Below the pieces are notes generated by a model that was given only the letters and a program-made list of their open reading frames with translations, was not told where the DNA came from and did not search any database. From Bacteroidaceae bacterium (GTDB taxonomy: Bacteria; Bacteroidota; Bacteroidia; Bacteroidales; Bacteroidaceae): a stretch of 64,000 nucleotides of DNA. The stretch covers positions 62,001 to 126,000 of the forward strand of contig JAFYNL010000024.1 in assembly GCA_017548075.1 (NCBI GenBank). Direction: 5' to 3'. Position numbers and translations under genes: made by a program. Shown here piece after piece: positions 46,238 through 55,026 of this stretch; position 1 is the stretch's first letter; each line of letters starts with the position of its first letter.

Positions 46238-49200
46238 ATGAAAAAAAGTTTTCTCCTAATGTTCCTGCTTGCCTTAGTAGGTATGGCAGGAAGTTTGACG
46301 GCTTTGGCTCAGGTGCCTGAACCAAGCGGTCAATGGAAATTCGACAACTCTAGCGACCTGATGGCTGCTACTGTGGGAAATGTGACACTAAGTCCTGCCA
46401 CGATGGACGGAGCAAGTGTTTCGCCTGCAACTGTAACCGAAGCAGGCATCGTGGCTGCAGAAGGAGCGAATGGTAGCGCTGGTATCTTCGTGCCCAAAGC
46501 GACTGCTTTAAAGGTGGAGCGTGCCGAAGGAGCTGAAGCTTCCACCAACTACACCTGGATGATCGACCTGAAAGTGCCAAATGCTTACGTCTACGACGGT
46601 TTGTTCCAGACGAGTCCAGGCAACTCTAACGACGGCGAAGTCTTCATCAGCAAGAGCCAGATCGGAGCAAACGCCATGGGCGGCTACTTCGGATGCGTCT
46701 GGGATGATGCATGGTATCGAGTAGTGTTCACCAATAGTGGCGGTTTGCTCAAGCTATATGTGAATGGCGTGAAACTCACCGAATACGAAACAGATAATGG
46801 TCGTTGGGAGATCGATCCCGTGTTCTATCTGCATGCAGACGAGGATGGTGAGTTGTCAGATACCTACATCTCTGAGGTGGCATTCTGGGAAACTCCTCTC
46901 ACAGATGCAGAGGTGGCAGAACTTGGCAGCCTTGATGACTTCCCCTGGATTACAGATGTAAGTCAGATTAAGGAAGGCGACCAGTTCTACATCATTAGTG
47001 ATCGCGCTAGGTTCAACGGCACCAAAACTGCTAAGCCAAAGGCTATGTCCACCTACCAAAGCAACTACACCACCTCAAACTGGGGCGATCAGTATGTTTA
47101 TTGGGGTGATCTTAACGAAGAAGCAGATGGCTTCGTCTGGACAGCCGAAAAGGTTGACGAACAATGGGCATTCCTCAACAAGGAAAATAACAAATACATC
47201 GGCAACATGAACGAAGGAGAAGCTGACGTTATCTTCTCTGATACTCCTGTTGGTTACACACTTTCCGACCTTACTGAAGGCGCAGGTCGTTTCTTCATGA
47301 CCAACGAAGAATCAGAGCATTCGCTGCATGTTCAAGGCTATCTTCGTGGTGATCGTGAGAGCAACAGCCTTGCTAAACAGAATGTCGGCGATGATGACTA
47401 CGAGACTGCAAACTCAGCACAAAACGGCTATCCAGGTCGTTGGAGACTCTTGAAGCTCAATGCCGAGGAACCTGTTGATCCAAGATATAAGATTGGCACG
47501 CCTGAAGAGTTCGTGGCTTTCGCTGAAGCCGTCAACGCAGGCCAGACAGACATCGATGCCATCCTGACCGCCGACATCGACCTCACAGGATATGAAACTC
47601 CCGTTATGGTTGGCACTAGCACGAATCAATTTGCAGGTACCTTTGACGGAGCAGAACATAAAGTTACTTATAACTACAGCATTACCAGCAATTACTGCGG
47701 CTTGTTTGCATATGTCAACGGAGCCACTATCCGCAATCTCTATGTAGAAGGTACAGTCGTTTCAACAGCCATTCACTTCGGTGCTCTCATCGGTCAGGCA
47801 AATGGCACAGTGCTCGTAGAGAATGTGGTAACGAATGTTGACGTCACAGGCAATCGCAGTGGAGTAACAGGTGATGCAGGTATGCTGGGTGCCAATTATG
47901 CCCAGATTACCTTCAACAACTGCGCCGTTCTTGGTCCTTTAGGCAATCCCGGCAGTTCTATGTACAGCCCCTTCTCTGGCTGGTCACACGGTAGCAGTAG
48001 TGTAACACTTAACAACTGTTATGCAGCATGCTACTTCAAGGAAGGCACAGGAATCGATAGCAACAGTGCAACTCTAACGCATGGCGGAACGAATGCTAAT
48101 TACTTCAATAACTGCTACTACCTCAACTACATTGATAAGCAGCAGGGTACACAGGTAACTGCAGAACAGATTGCAAGTGGCGAACTTTGCTACAAGCTCA
48201 ATGGCGACCAGAGTACAATTGGTTGGTATCAGACGCTTTCAGAAGATGAATTCCCCGTTCCTTTTGCTTCCCATTCACAGGTTTATGCAAATGGTACGGT
48301 TCGTTGCGATGGAGCTGAACTTCCCGACAGCCCAATCTCATATAGCAATACCGAAGGTCAGATCATAATACCCGACCATCAGTATGGCGAAGATGGCACT
48401 TGCACCGTTTGCGGTAGTCCGACACAGAATGCAGAGGGTTACTACCTCATCGACACAGCACAGAAACTCAATTGGTTTGCTACGAAGACAAGTGAGGGAC
48501 AAACAAGCCTTAATGCTCTCCTGACGGCCGACATCGACCTCAGTACAAGCGACTATCCCAACCTGATGATTGGTACGGAGGCAAGTGAATATGCTGGCAT
48601 CTTTGATGGCGGCGGCCACACCATTACTTATAATTACACTCTTGTTGCCGACAAGTGGCGCGGATTGTTTGCCTTTGTCCGTGGAGCCACTATCCGCAAC
48701 CTTTATGTTGAGGGCAGTGCAGTCGTTACGAATATTCATTACGGCGCACTTATCGGTCGTGCATACGGCGATGTTCTCGTTGAGAATGTCATTACGAATG
48801 TCAACATCACAGGACAGCGCAGTGGCGTAACAGGCGATGGCGGTATGCTGGGTGCTAACTATGCAAACATTACCTTCAACAACTGCGCTACTCTTGGCGC
48901 GATGGGTGGCGAAAATAGTTCAATGTACAGCAGCTTCTCTGCTTGGTCTAATGGAAGTTCTTCCACAACTTTGAACAATTGCTACTCTCTTTGTGAACTT
49001 ACCGAAGGAACTGGTACGGGCAATTGCTTCACTCTGACACACCAGAGTGGCAAAAACACCATCAACAATTGCTACTATCTCAATGCAATAGGAAAGGTGC
49101 TTAGCGGCGATAATATTGACCAAACTCAAGTAACCGAAGAGGAAGTTGCCAATGGCTCGCTTTGTGCAAGGCTGGGTAATGGTTGGTATCAGAATATTGG

Positions 49201-50158
49201 CGAAGATGCTTATCCCATATTCGACAAGACTCACGCTACTGTGAAGGAGATTACTGAAGCTGGTTATGCTACAATGTACATTCCCAATGCAGTTAGTGTT
49301 CCTGAAGGTGTGAGCGTTTACACTGGTGAGTATGAAGAGACTTGGCTGAAACTCAATGCCGTTGAAGGCACAGTTCCAGCTTGGGAACCTGTAGTGCTCA
49401 AGGGCGCTCCTGGCATCTATGGCTTCATGCCTGCAACACCTGATGAGAAGAGTACAGAAGTTGTCTTCGCAGATTGGGGCATCGAGAATGCAACAGACCT
49501 CCCAACCAAAGAGGTGGAAGGCTTGACTTTCAGCTTCGGCCTTGGTACTAATACACAGTATGCTCCCAAGTACTATTCTAGCGGAGCTGCTGCTCGCGTC
49601 TATGCAGGCAACACTATGACTATCTCTGCTACAACTCCTATCACTAAGATTGTGTTCGACTTCGTTAACAATTATGCTTTCAAGAGTGGAGGTTTCGGAC
49701 TCAGTGATGGCGAATATGCCCTTACTACCAAGACTTGGACTGGTAGTGCAGAGAGTGTAACGTTCACCAACACCTCTAGTGCTCAATGGCGAATTATCAG
49801 CATGACAGTGACCTATGGAGACTATCCTGGCAACATTGAAGGCAATGTCCTGAAGGGTGCTGACGAGAATATCGATGCTGCGGGCAAGTACATCCTTGCT
49901 CAGCCCGAAGGTGAACCTGTTGGATTCTATCTGGCAAATGGTGGCACCATCAAGGCCGGTAAGGCATATCTCGAAAATGCTTCTGGTGTTAAGGCCTTCA
50001 TCTTCGAAGAAGACGACGCCACTGGCATTGAGAACATTAACTCTGCCCTCGATGCTAACCACAACTTCGACGGAGCCATCTACAACCTTGCTGGCCAGCG
50101 TATCAGCAAGATGCAGAAGGGTATCAACATTATTAACGGTAAGAAAATTCTGAAATAA
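46238..50158 (+). CDS. large secreted protein with LamG-like domain and two GLUG-like repeats
   Basis: The 1306-residue protein has a signal peptide (to about 25). A LamG-like beta-sandwich (about 27-230) follows. A 170-residue domain (about 235-410; FYIISDRARFNGTKTAKPKAM) is shared with the 50.5-kb gene. Two related units of about 250-300 residues follow (from about 420 and 730), both with GLUG-like ATIRNLYVEG...GALIG...NNCYYLN. The C-terminal part holds AWEPVVLKGAPG and later GNVLKGADENIDAAGKYIL, apparently one domain split by a beta module, then a NLAGQRISKMQKG...GKKILK tail. Function unknown; probably glycan binding or adhesion. Confidence 0.85.
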   Translation: MKKSFLLMFLLALVGMAGSLTALAQVPEPSGQWKFDNSSDLMAATVGNVTLSPATMDGASVSPATVTEAGIVAAEGANGSAGIFVPKATALKVERAEGAEASTNYTWMIDLKVPNAYVYDGLFQTSPGNSNDGEVFISKSQIGANAMGGYFGCVWDDAWYRVVFTNSGGLLKLYVNGVKLTEYETDNGRWEIDPVFYLHADEDGELSDTYISEVAFWETPLTDAEVAELGSLDDFPWITDVSQIKEGDQFYIISDRARFNGTKTAKPKAMSTYQSNYTTSNWGDQYVYWGDLNEEADGFVWTAEKVDEQWAFLNKENNKYIGNMNEGEADVIFSDTPVGYTLSDLTEGAGRFFMTNEESEHSLHVQGYLRGDRESNSLAKQNVGDDDYETANSAQNGYPGRWRLLKLNAEEPVDPRYKIGTPEEFVAFAEAVNAGQTDIDAILTADIDLTGYETPVMVGTSTNQFAGTFDGAEHKVTYNYSITSNYCGLFAYVNGATIRNLYVEGTVVSTAIHFGALIGQANGTVLVENVVTNVDVTGNRSGVTGDAGMLGANYAQITFNNCAVLGPLGNPGSSMYSPFSGWSHGSSSVTLNNCYAACYFKEGTGIDSNSATLTHGGTNANYFNNCYYLNYIDKQQGTQVTAEQIASGELCYKLNGDQSTIGWYQTLSEDEFPVPFASHSQVYANGTVRCDGAELPDSPISYSNTEGQIIIPDHQYGEDGTCTVCGSPTQNAEGYYLIDTAQKLNWFATKTSEGQTSLNALLTADIDLSTSDYPNLMIGTEASEYAGIFDGGGHTITYNYTLVADKWRGLFAFVRGATIRNLYVEGSAVVTNIHYGALIGRAYGDVLVENVITNVNITGQRSGVTGDGGMLGANYANITFNNCATLGAMGGENSSMYSSFSAWSNGSSSTTLNNCYSLCELTEGTGTGNCFTLTHQSGKNTINNCYYLNAIGKVLSGDNIDQTQVTEEEVANGSLCARLGNGWYQNIGEDAYPIFDKTHATVKEITEAGYATMYIPNAVSVPEGVSVYTGEYEETWLKLNAVEGTVPAWEPVVLKGAPGIYGFMPATPDEKSTEVVFADWGIENATDLPTKEVEGLTFSFGLGTNTQYAPKYYSSGAAARVYAGNTMTISATTPITKIVFDFVNNYAFKSGGFGLSDGEYALTTKTWTGSAESVTFTNTSSAQWRIISMTVTYGDYPGNIEGNVLKGADENIDAAGKYILAQPEGEPVGFYLANGGTIKAGKAYLENASGVKAFIFEEDDATGIENINSALDANHNFDGAIYNLAGQRISKMQKGINIINGKKILK

Positions 50159-50313
50159 TGAAAAAGTATTTTGCACCTGCAATGCAGGTAAACGAAGCTC
50201 AAGCTGCACAAATGCTTGCAGAAAGTCTTATCATCAGTAGCGACAAGACTGTCGATGGCAGCCAGGCTCTTACAAAAGAAGACACTGGCTGGGACATATG
50301 GACTGACGAATAA
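50158..50313 (+). CDS. 51-residue small protein coupled to the large secreted gene
   Basis: The ATG shares a base with the upstream stop (TAATG), indicating translational coupling. The 51-residue product starts MKKYFAPAMQVNEAQ and ends TKEDTGWDIWTDE: a basic start, a helical middle and an acidic end with two Trp. No signal peptide or membrane segment is visible. Similar short ORFs with an LTKED...WDIW-type ending occur in Bacteroidales as I recall, but no function is known to me. A hairpin terminator follows 30 nt downstream. Confidence 0.75.
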   Translation: MKKYFAPAMQVNEAQAAQMLAESLIISSDKTVDGSQALTKEDTGWDIWTDE

Positions 50314-50343
50314 TCATTACTTCTAGTAATCACTCTATTAAGG

Positions 50344-50376
50344 ATGCAGTTCCCAAGTCGGGGGCTGCATTCTTTT
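50344..50376 (+). terminator. intrinsic terminator after the 51-aa ORF
   Basis: ATGCAGTTCCC (50344-50354) pairs with GGGGGCTGCAT (50360-50370) around a 5-nt loop, followed by TCTTTTGTT. Confidence 0.85.
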
Positions 50377-50465
50377 GTTATTCTGGAGATTTTCCTCATT
50401 TTTGTTGGTCATGTCCATAATAAGTTGTAACTTTACACGGAATTATACAAATATAACTCGTTATC

Positions 50466-52664
50466 ATGATGAAAACAAGCAAGATTCTTCTTTTCTTAGC
50501 TGCATTGTTGTTGAGCAGTATAAGTGTCTTTGGTCAGGACCTCATCGAGGGCTATTCTCGCGTCTATTATGCCGACGAACTGCAGGATGGCAAGACGTAT
50601 TTCCTCATCAGCGACCGCACAAAATTTAATGGTAACAATACCGGCAAGCCCAAAGGTATGTCCTACAAACTGGACCGCTACACCATCAGCTGGGACAAGC
50701 CATCGGATGGCATCTACTTTGTCTATTGGGGCGACTTCGACGAAGAGGAGGAAGGCTTCCAGTGGATTGCCGAGAAGGTGGGCGACGACCAGTGGGCCTT
50801 CAAGAATAAAGTGAAGGGAAAATACCTCGGAGTGAAGAATAGCTACGACGACGATGTGCTCTTCTCGTCCACTCCAGTCGGCTATACCTTGACCGACCTT
50901 GAGGAGGGCGCAGGGCGGTTCTTTATGACCAGTAGCGACAATAGTCACTCGCCTCATGTCCAAGGCTATCTTCGCAGCGACCGACCCAACAATAGCCTTG
51001 CCAAACAAAATGTGGGCGACGACAATTATCCTGGTGACGGAGCTTCCTATGGCTATCCTGGACGTTGGCAGATCTATGCTTTGGAAGGCGGTTCCGGCGA
51101 TGACCCGCAGCCTGAGTTCTACTCTGTTGCCGACGGCTACTACAACATTCTGAGTGCCAACCCCGAACTCACGGAGAAGATGTGCTGGAAAGAGTGGATG
51201 GCAGACGAACTTGCCTACGATGAAGAGGCAAGCCTTTTCTGGGGCACGCTGCACGAAGGTGATCCGCGAAGTATCTTCTACATTGAGGCTGTCGACAAGA
51301 GTCAGGGCTTGTACAAGGTCTACAACTACGTGACGGATCTGTATGTTAGCAATACGACCAGAGACGGTTATGTCTTCATGTCCGACGAATTACAGGAACC
51401 TTTGACCTTCAGAACTGTTCAGGGCGACCGCAGGTCATTTTATGTTTGCAATGCAGAAGGCGACACCCTTTTTGTCGGCAATGGTGACAAGCGCCACATC
51501 CGTGCTGCGGCTTCCGAAACCGACAACGACTTGGCGACGTGGAAATTGCAGAAGTTGGATGCTGCTTCGTTGGAAACTCCTTCAGCTAAGTTGAGGCTCG
51601 CCCTTGCCCGAAAAATGGAGGAGGTAGGCTATCCTGATCTCGTGCCCTACAACAACCTCAGCGAGGAGCAAATTCAGGCACTCCGAAACCTGTGGAACAA
51701 GGCCGACGAAGTCGTTTCGACTGGTGCCTACGACATCATCTACGAGCGGTATATCAGCGAACTTGTGGCTGCATCGAAAGGCAATTACGTTGAGCCTGTT
51801 TACGATAAGTACCAGAAGCTGCCATTGCGCGTCCTGAGTTATAATGTAAGGCATTGTGCAGGCAACGATGGCAGTTTGAATCTGGCTCGTACAGCGAGAG
51901 TTATTTCTGCTCAGAATGCCGATGTGGTGGCGCTTCAAGAGGTGGACAGCGTCTTCGGTTCACGCTCCAACTACAAGTATCAGATTAAGGAACTGTCCCA
52001 AGCTACGGGCATGTATGGCATTTTCTGCAGCGCACTTACTGGCTACGGCATTGGCATCCTCTCGAAGGAACTGCCGCTCTCCGTCAAGGTTGTGTCTCTC
52101 ACTTCCGACTTCGAGCCGCGAAGAATGTTGATTGCTGAGTTCCAGAACTATGTCTTCGCCAGCCTTCATGTCGGCCTTTCTGCGAATGCAAGGCGCGGCA
52201 CCGGCCCTATCATCAAGGCTGAGGCCGAGCGATGGGTGGAGACGGGTAAGCCCCTCATCATAGCCGGTGACTTCAACGACGACGGTACGGATGGCGAGAT
52301 GGAAGGTGCTCGTGGCGTACTCACTGCATATCTGCAGCAGAACGGCTTTACCTATCATTCAGACCTCACTACGCCAACTTGGAGCGATGGCATCTACATC
52401 ATCGACAATATCATCAGTTACGACCCGATTGGAGGTGTGGAGAAGGTTAGCTACGAAGTCGTTAACGACAAGGTGACTTCCGACCATATGCCCATCCTTG
52501 CCGACCTCATCATTGGTTTCGACGAAGATCCCGATGCTATAGGCAAAGTCGGAGAATGCCCGACGAACGATGCTACGTTTAATCTCAGCGGCCAAATGGT
52601 AAATGCCAACGGCAAGTTGCCGCAAGGCGTTTACATCTTTGGTGGTAAGAAAGTCCTAAAATAA
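50466..52664 (+). CDS. secreted endonuclease/exonuclease/phosphatase-family protein
   Basis: The 732-residue protein has a signal peptide (about 1-23). Its N-terminal domain (about 34-205; YFLISDRTKFNGNNTGKPKGM) is closely similar to one in the preceding 1306-residue protein. A linker domain follows, then an EEP hydrolase domain (about 455-700): LRVLSYNVRHC, VVALQEVDSV, IIAGDFNDD and TSDHMPILADL. A GKVGECP...NLSGQ...GKKVLK tail ends the protein. It could act on phosphodiesters or phosphorylated lipids outside the cell; the substrate is unknown. A TAACTTTA -7-like box lies at 50428-50435. Confidence 0.87.
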   Translation: MMKTSKILLFLAALLLSSISVFGQDLIEGYSRVYYADELQDGKTYFLISDRTKFNGNNTGKPKGMSYKLDRYTISWDKPSDGIYFVYWGDFDEEEEGFQWIAEKVGDDQWAFKNKVKGKYLGVKNSYDDDVLFSSTPVGYTLTDLEEGAGRFFMTSSDNSHSPHVQGYLRSDRPNNSLAKQNVGDDNYPGDGASYGYPGRWQIYALEGGSGDDPQPEFYSVADGYYNILSANPELTEKMCWKEWMADELAYDEEASLFWGTLHEGDPRSIFYIEAVDKSQGLYKVYNYVTDLYVSNTTRDGYVFMSDELQEPLTFRTVQGDRRSFYVCNAEGDTLFVGNGDKRHIRAAASETDNDLATWKLQKLDAASLETPSAKLRLALARKMEEVGYPDLVPYNNLSEEQIQALRNLWNKADEVVSTGAYDIIYERYISELVAASKGNYVEPVYDKYQKLPLRVLSYNVRHCAGNDGSLNLARTARVISAQNADVVALQEVDSVFGSRSNYKYQIKELSQATGMYGIFCSALTGYGIGILSKELPLSVKVVSLTSDFEPRRMLIAEFQNYVFASLHVGLSANARRGTGPIIKAEAERWVETGKPLIIAGDFNDDGTDGEMEGARGVLTAYLQQNGFTYHSDLTTPTWSDGIYIIDNIISYDPIGGVEKVSYEVVNDKVTSDHMPILADLIIGFDEDPDAIGKVGECPTNDATFNLSGQMVNANGKLPQGVYIFGGKKVLK

Positions 52665-52690
52665 TGAACCACATTTTGTAATAAAAAGTT

Positions 52691-53545
52691 ATGAAGAAAA
52701 CAGTTATCGCAGCCCTGTCGCTGCTTCTCTGCCTGCCACTTGCTGCAGGTCGAATCGTGACCGACACGGTAAAGAGTAAAATTCTCTCTTCCGATGTGGT
52801 TCTGAATGTCTATTTGCCCGATGGATTCGGCAGAAATGAAGCTCAACGCTACCCTGCTATCTATCTCTTACATGGTCTTAGCGATGACTATCGGGCTTGG
52901 AGAGACAAAGGACAGATGCAGACCGTTGTCGATGAATTGATAAGCTCTGGAGAGTGCGTTTCTGTCGTGATTTTTATGCCAAATGCAGGTGGCCCGGACA
53001 CGCACAACACTTGGAACGGCTACTTCAATATGCCGGGTTGGAACTACGAGGACTTCTTCTTTCAGGAGTTCATGCCAGAGGTTGAGAAGAAATATAAGGT
53101 TGTAGGCGACAAAGAGCACAGAGCCGTGATGGGGCTCTCTATGGGAGGTGGCGGCAGTACCGTCTATTGTCAAAGGCATCCCGACTTGTTCTCGTCCTGC
53201 TACGCCATGAGTCCTTGGCTCGATAACGAGAGCAACAGCGTAGGTCCGGGTGGTGAAAAAGACAAGCGCTACTATGTCTGCGAGGCTGTGAAGGAGCATA
53301 GCGCACTTCGTTTCGTAGAGCAGGCTGACGACGAGACCAAAGCGAAATTGCGTACCGTCAAGTGGTTCTTCGACTGCGGCGATGACGATTTCCTCTTCGA
53401 CCAAAGCGTCAAGATGCATCAGTTGATGCGTGGAGCATGGATTCACGACGAACTCCGCATCCGTAACGGCGTTCACAACTGGGAATACTGGCACCAAGCC
53501 CTCCGCCTCGCCCTTCCCTTCGCCTCCCGCAACTTCGGGAAGTAA
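52691..53545 (+). CDS. secreted esterase D-like alpha/beta hydrolase
   Basis: The 284-residue protein has a signal peptide (to about residue 20) and the putative esterase fold: YPAIYLLHGLSDDYRAWRD (oxyanion side), the nucleophile Ser in GLSMGGGGSTVY near residue 151, an Asp in FFDCGDDDFLFDQS, and the final His in VHNWEYWHQALR. It resembles acyl/feruloyl-type esterases of carbohydrate-active loci. It lies 26 nt after the EEP gene, probably in one transcript. Confidence 0.9.
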   Translation: MKKTVIAALSLLLCLPLAAGRIVTDTVKSKILSSDVVLNVYLPDGFGRNEAQRYPAIYLLHGLSDDYRAWRDKGQMQTVVDELISSGECVSVVIFMPNAGGPDTHNTWNGYFNMPGWNYEDFFFQEFMPEVEKKYKVVGDKEHRAVMGLSMGGGGSTVYCQRHPDLFSSCYAMSPWLDNESNSVGPGGEKDKRYYVCEAVKEHSALRFVEQADDETKAKLRTVKWFFDCGDDDFLFDQSVKMHQLMRGAWIHDELRIRNGVHNWEYWHQALRLALPFASRNFGK

Positions 53546-53562
53546 CAAAATATGGCATGTGT

Positions 53563-53637
53563 CGTTGGCGATTTTAACGTGTGTCGTTGGCCGATTTAAC
53601 GTGTGTCATAGGCGATTTACCTTAAGGTTGTTTGGGA
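53563..53637. repeat. 22-bp array, copy H (divergent)
   Basis: A 22-bp periodic stretch with TAACGTGTGTC at 53575 and 53597 and a degenerate unit after that, ending in a GGTTGTTTGGG terminal-like unit. The right half of the dyad (GTTA) is changed to GTGTC, so this is a diverged member of the family. Confidence 0.75.
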
Positions 53638-53687
53638 TATGGACTGTATGTAGGCAGGAAGAGAATTTTTGATTTTTGCAAAATACT

Positions 53688-53831
53688 CGTCACCCATCAC
53701 CTTTTGATATAACTCTCTGATTTATAGTTTATAGCAAGGTGATGGGTTGTTTATAACCCATCACCCACCCATCACCTCTGCATTCATTTGGTAATCAACA
53801 GATTAAACGGCAAGGTGATGGGTGACGGGTG
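53688..53831. repeat. inverted-repeat element with CACCCATCACC arms
   Basis: The left arm CGTCACCCATCACCTT (53688-53703) is the perfect reverse complement of the start of the right arm (AAGGTGATGGGTGACG, from about 53812). Inside is a second nested palindrome (AGGTGATGGGTT with AACCCATCACC, about 53736-53776). There is no coding capacity. It is built like the GTCCCA element at 23.7 kb but shares no sequence with it. Confidence 0.8.
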
Positions 53832-54277
53832 TTTTTAATTTTTCTCGCAATTTATCTCGTTCAGGTTTTTAGAATAAGAATAATCTTCTTTTCTTGATTT
53901 GTCTTATATTTAATTCGTACCTCTGCAATGCAATCCGAAAGGAAAGTAAGACATAAAGTTCGATAGCCGCACAATCACCACCGTACTTGCTAGAGCAAAT
54001 ACACATTATAGGAACTACCTCGTGAGAAAAGTGACAACCTTGGCAAACCGAAGATGCGACGAACCGAGCGGAATGGAGCTCGCTCCAATTCCCGAGGTGA
54101 GGATGCAGCTCGACAATACGTCAAAGTTTGCAAAGAGCGTCACTGGTTCAGTAGGAAATACTATATGTCGGTGATGAACATCAAGGAGTTCATGTCGGAC
54201 TCCCTGGGGAAACAATTCATGGGGATTATTTCTGAAGCTTTATCACAAAAGCGGTTCAGCAGGCAGCATTGGTTAAA
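53832..54277. other. orphan region with possible coding remnant
   Basis: A weak promoter-like pair (TTTG at 53898, TACCTCTG at 53918) is followed by 350 bp with fragmentary open frames in two phases, including a 75-codon frame at 54054-54281. The composition looks partly coding, with a frame switch near 54165, but I recognise no family. It may be a decayed gene or a non-coding RNA. Confidence 0.35.
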
Positions 54278-55009
54278 TTAATATTCGTCTGGTTGCTGTC
54301 CGTCGTGAGCCTTCCATGCACATTTGGTAATCTTCATGTCCGAGAATACCGCCGTGAAGGATGATTCCTCTGGGGAACAGGCATAGATGCCAAAGCTAAT
54401 TTCATCTGCTCCTGCATACATGTGACAGACACGCATTTGGCTGAAGTCATCGCCGTTGGTGGAACACTCGATGCAGTAGTCATCCTCGCGACGAGAGAAG
54501 CGATACCACATGGTCTTCACGTCGGCAGGGATAGCCGTTGTGGCCCAGTCGGAATAGCCTTTGTTCGTGACTACACTGCCCAAGTGCTGGAACTCGTCGT
54601 TCTCGTATTCCACAGATCCCTTCAGCCAGTTCTCGCTGTCGAGGTACATCACGATACCGCATTGGTCAAAGCGCTGGTGACTTTGTGTGAAGTCAGTCTT
54701 CATCACAAAGCTGAAGAACTTCTCGCGAGTCTTCATCTGCAACACAGGGGCATTGTCGTTCTGGAAGTGATAATACGTACGCTGCCAAAGGTCGGTGTGC
54801 GGAGCTGTGGTGATAAGGATGGTGTCACCCTTAACCTCGAACCCACCTGGTTCCCTTGTCCACTGAAGGCTGTTCAAATCAACACGGCCATTGTCAGCGA
54901 GGGCAGCTTTCACGTCATCAACGAAATCCTTAGTGGATTCTTCCTGAGTTTTCTGTTTGCAGCCTATAAGCAAGCTGAAACATAATAAAGAAAGGATAAT
55001 CTTTTTCAT
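54278..55009 (-). CDS. DUF1349-containing lipoprotein
   Basis: The 243-residue protein (ATG at 55009, MKKIILSLLCFSLLIGCKQ) has a lipobox with Cys at position 17. The mature part is a concanavalin-like DUF1349 domain: LQWTREPGGFEVKGDTILITTAPHTDLWQRTYYHFQ, QCGIVMYLDSENWLKGSVEYE, and FGIYACSPE. A longer frame to 55225 overlaps the HXXEE gene and is rejected. It starts 17 nt after the HXXEE gene. Confidence 0.87.
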   Translation of the reverse strand: MKKIILSLLCFSLLIGCKQKTQEESTKDFVDDVKAALADNGRVDLNSLQWTREPGGFEVKGDTILITTAPHTDLWQRTYYHFQNDNAPVLQMKTREKFFSFVMKTDFTQSHQRFDQCGIVMYLDSENWLKGSVEYENDEFQHLGSVVTNKGYSDWATTAIPADVKTMWYRFSRREDDYCIECSTNGDDFSQMRVCHMYAGADEISFGIYACSPEESSFTAVFSDMKITKCAWKAHDGQQPDEY

Positions 55010-55026
55010 ATCTACTTTTCGATAAG

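Noticed and set aside
48920..50209. 429-codon minus-strand frame in the 1306-aa protein gene
   Set aside because: It lies opposite a protein with signal peptide, repeats and promoter; the antisense translation has no recognisable motif.
54054..54281. 75-codon frame as a real gene
   Set aside because: No promoter at the right distance, no family, and coding-like composition switches phase inside; kept only as a possible remnant.
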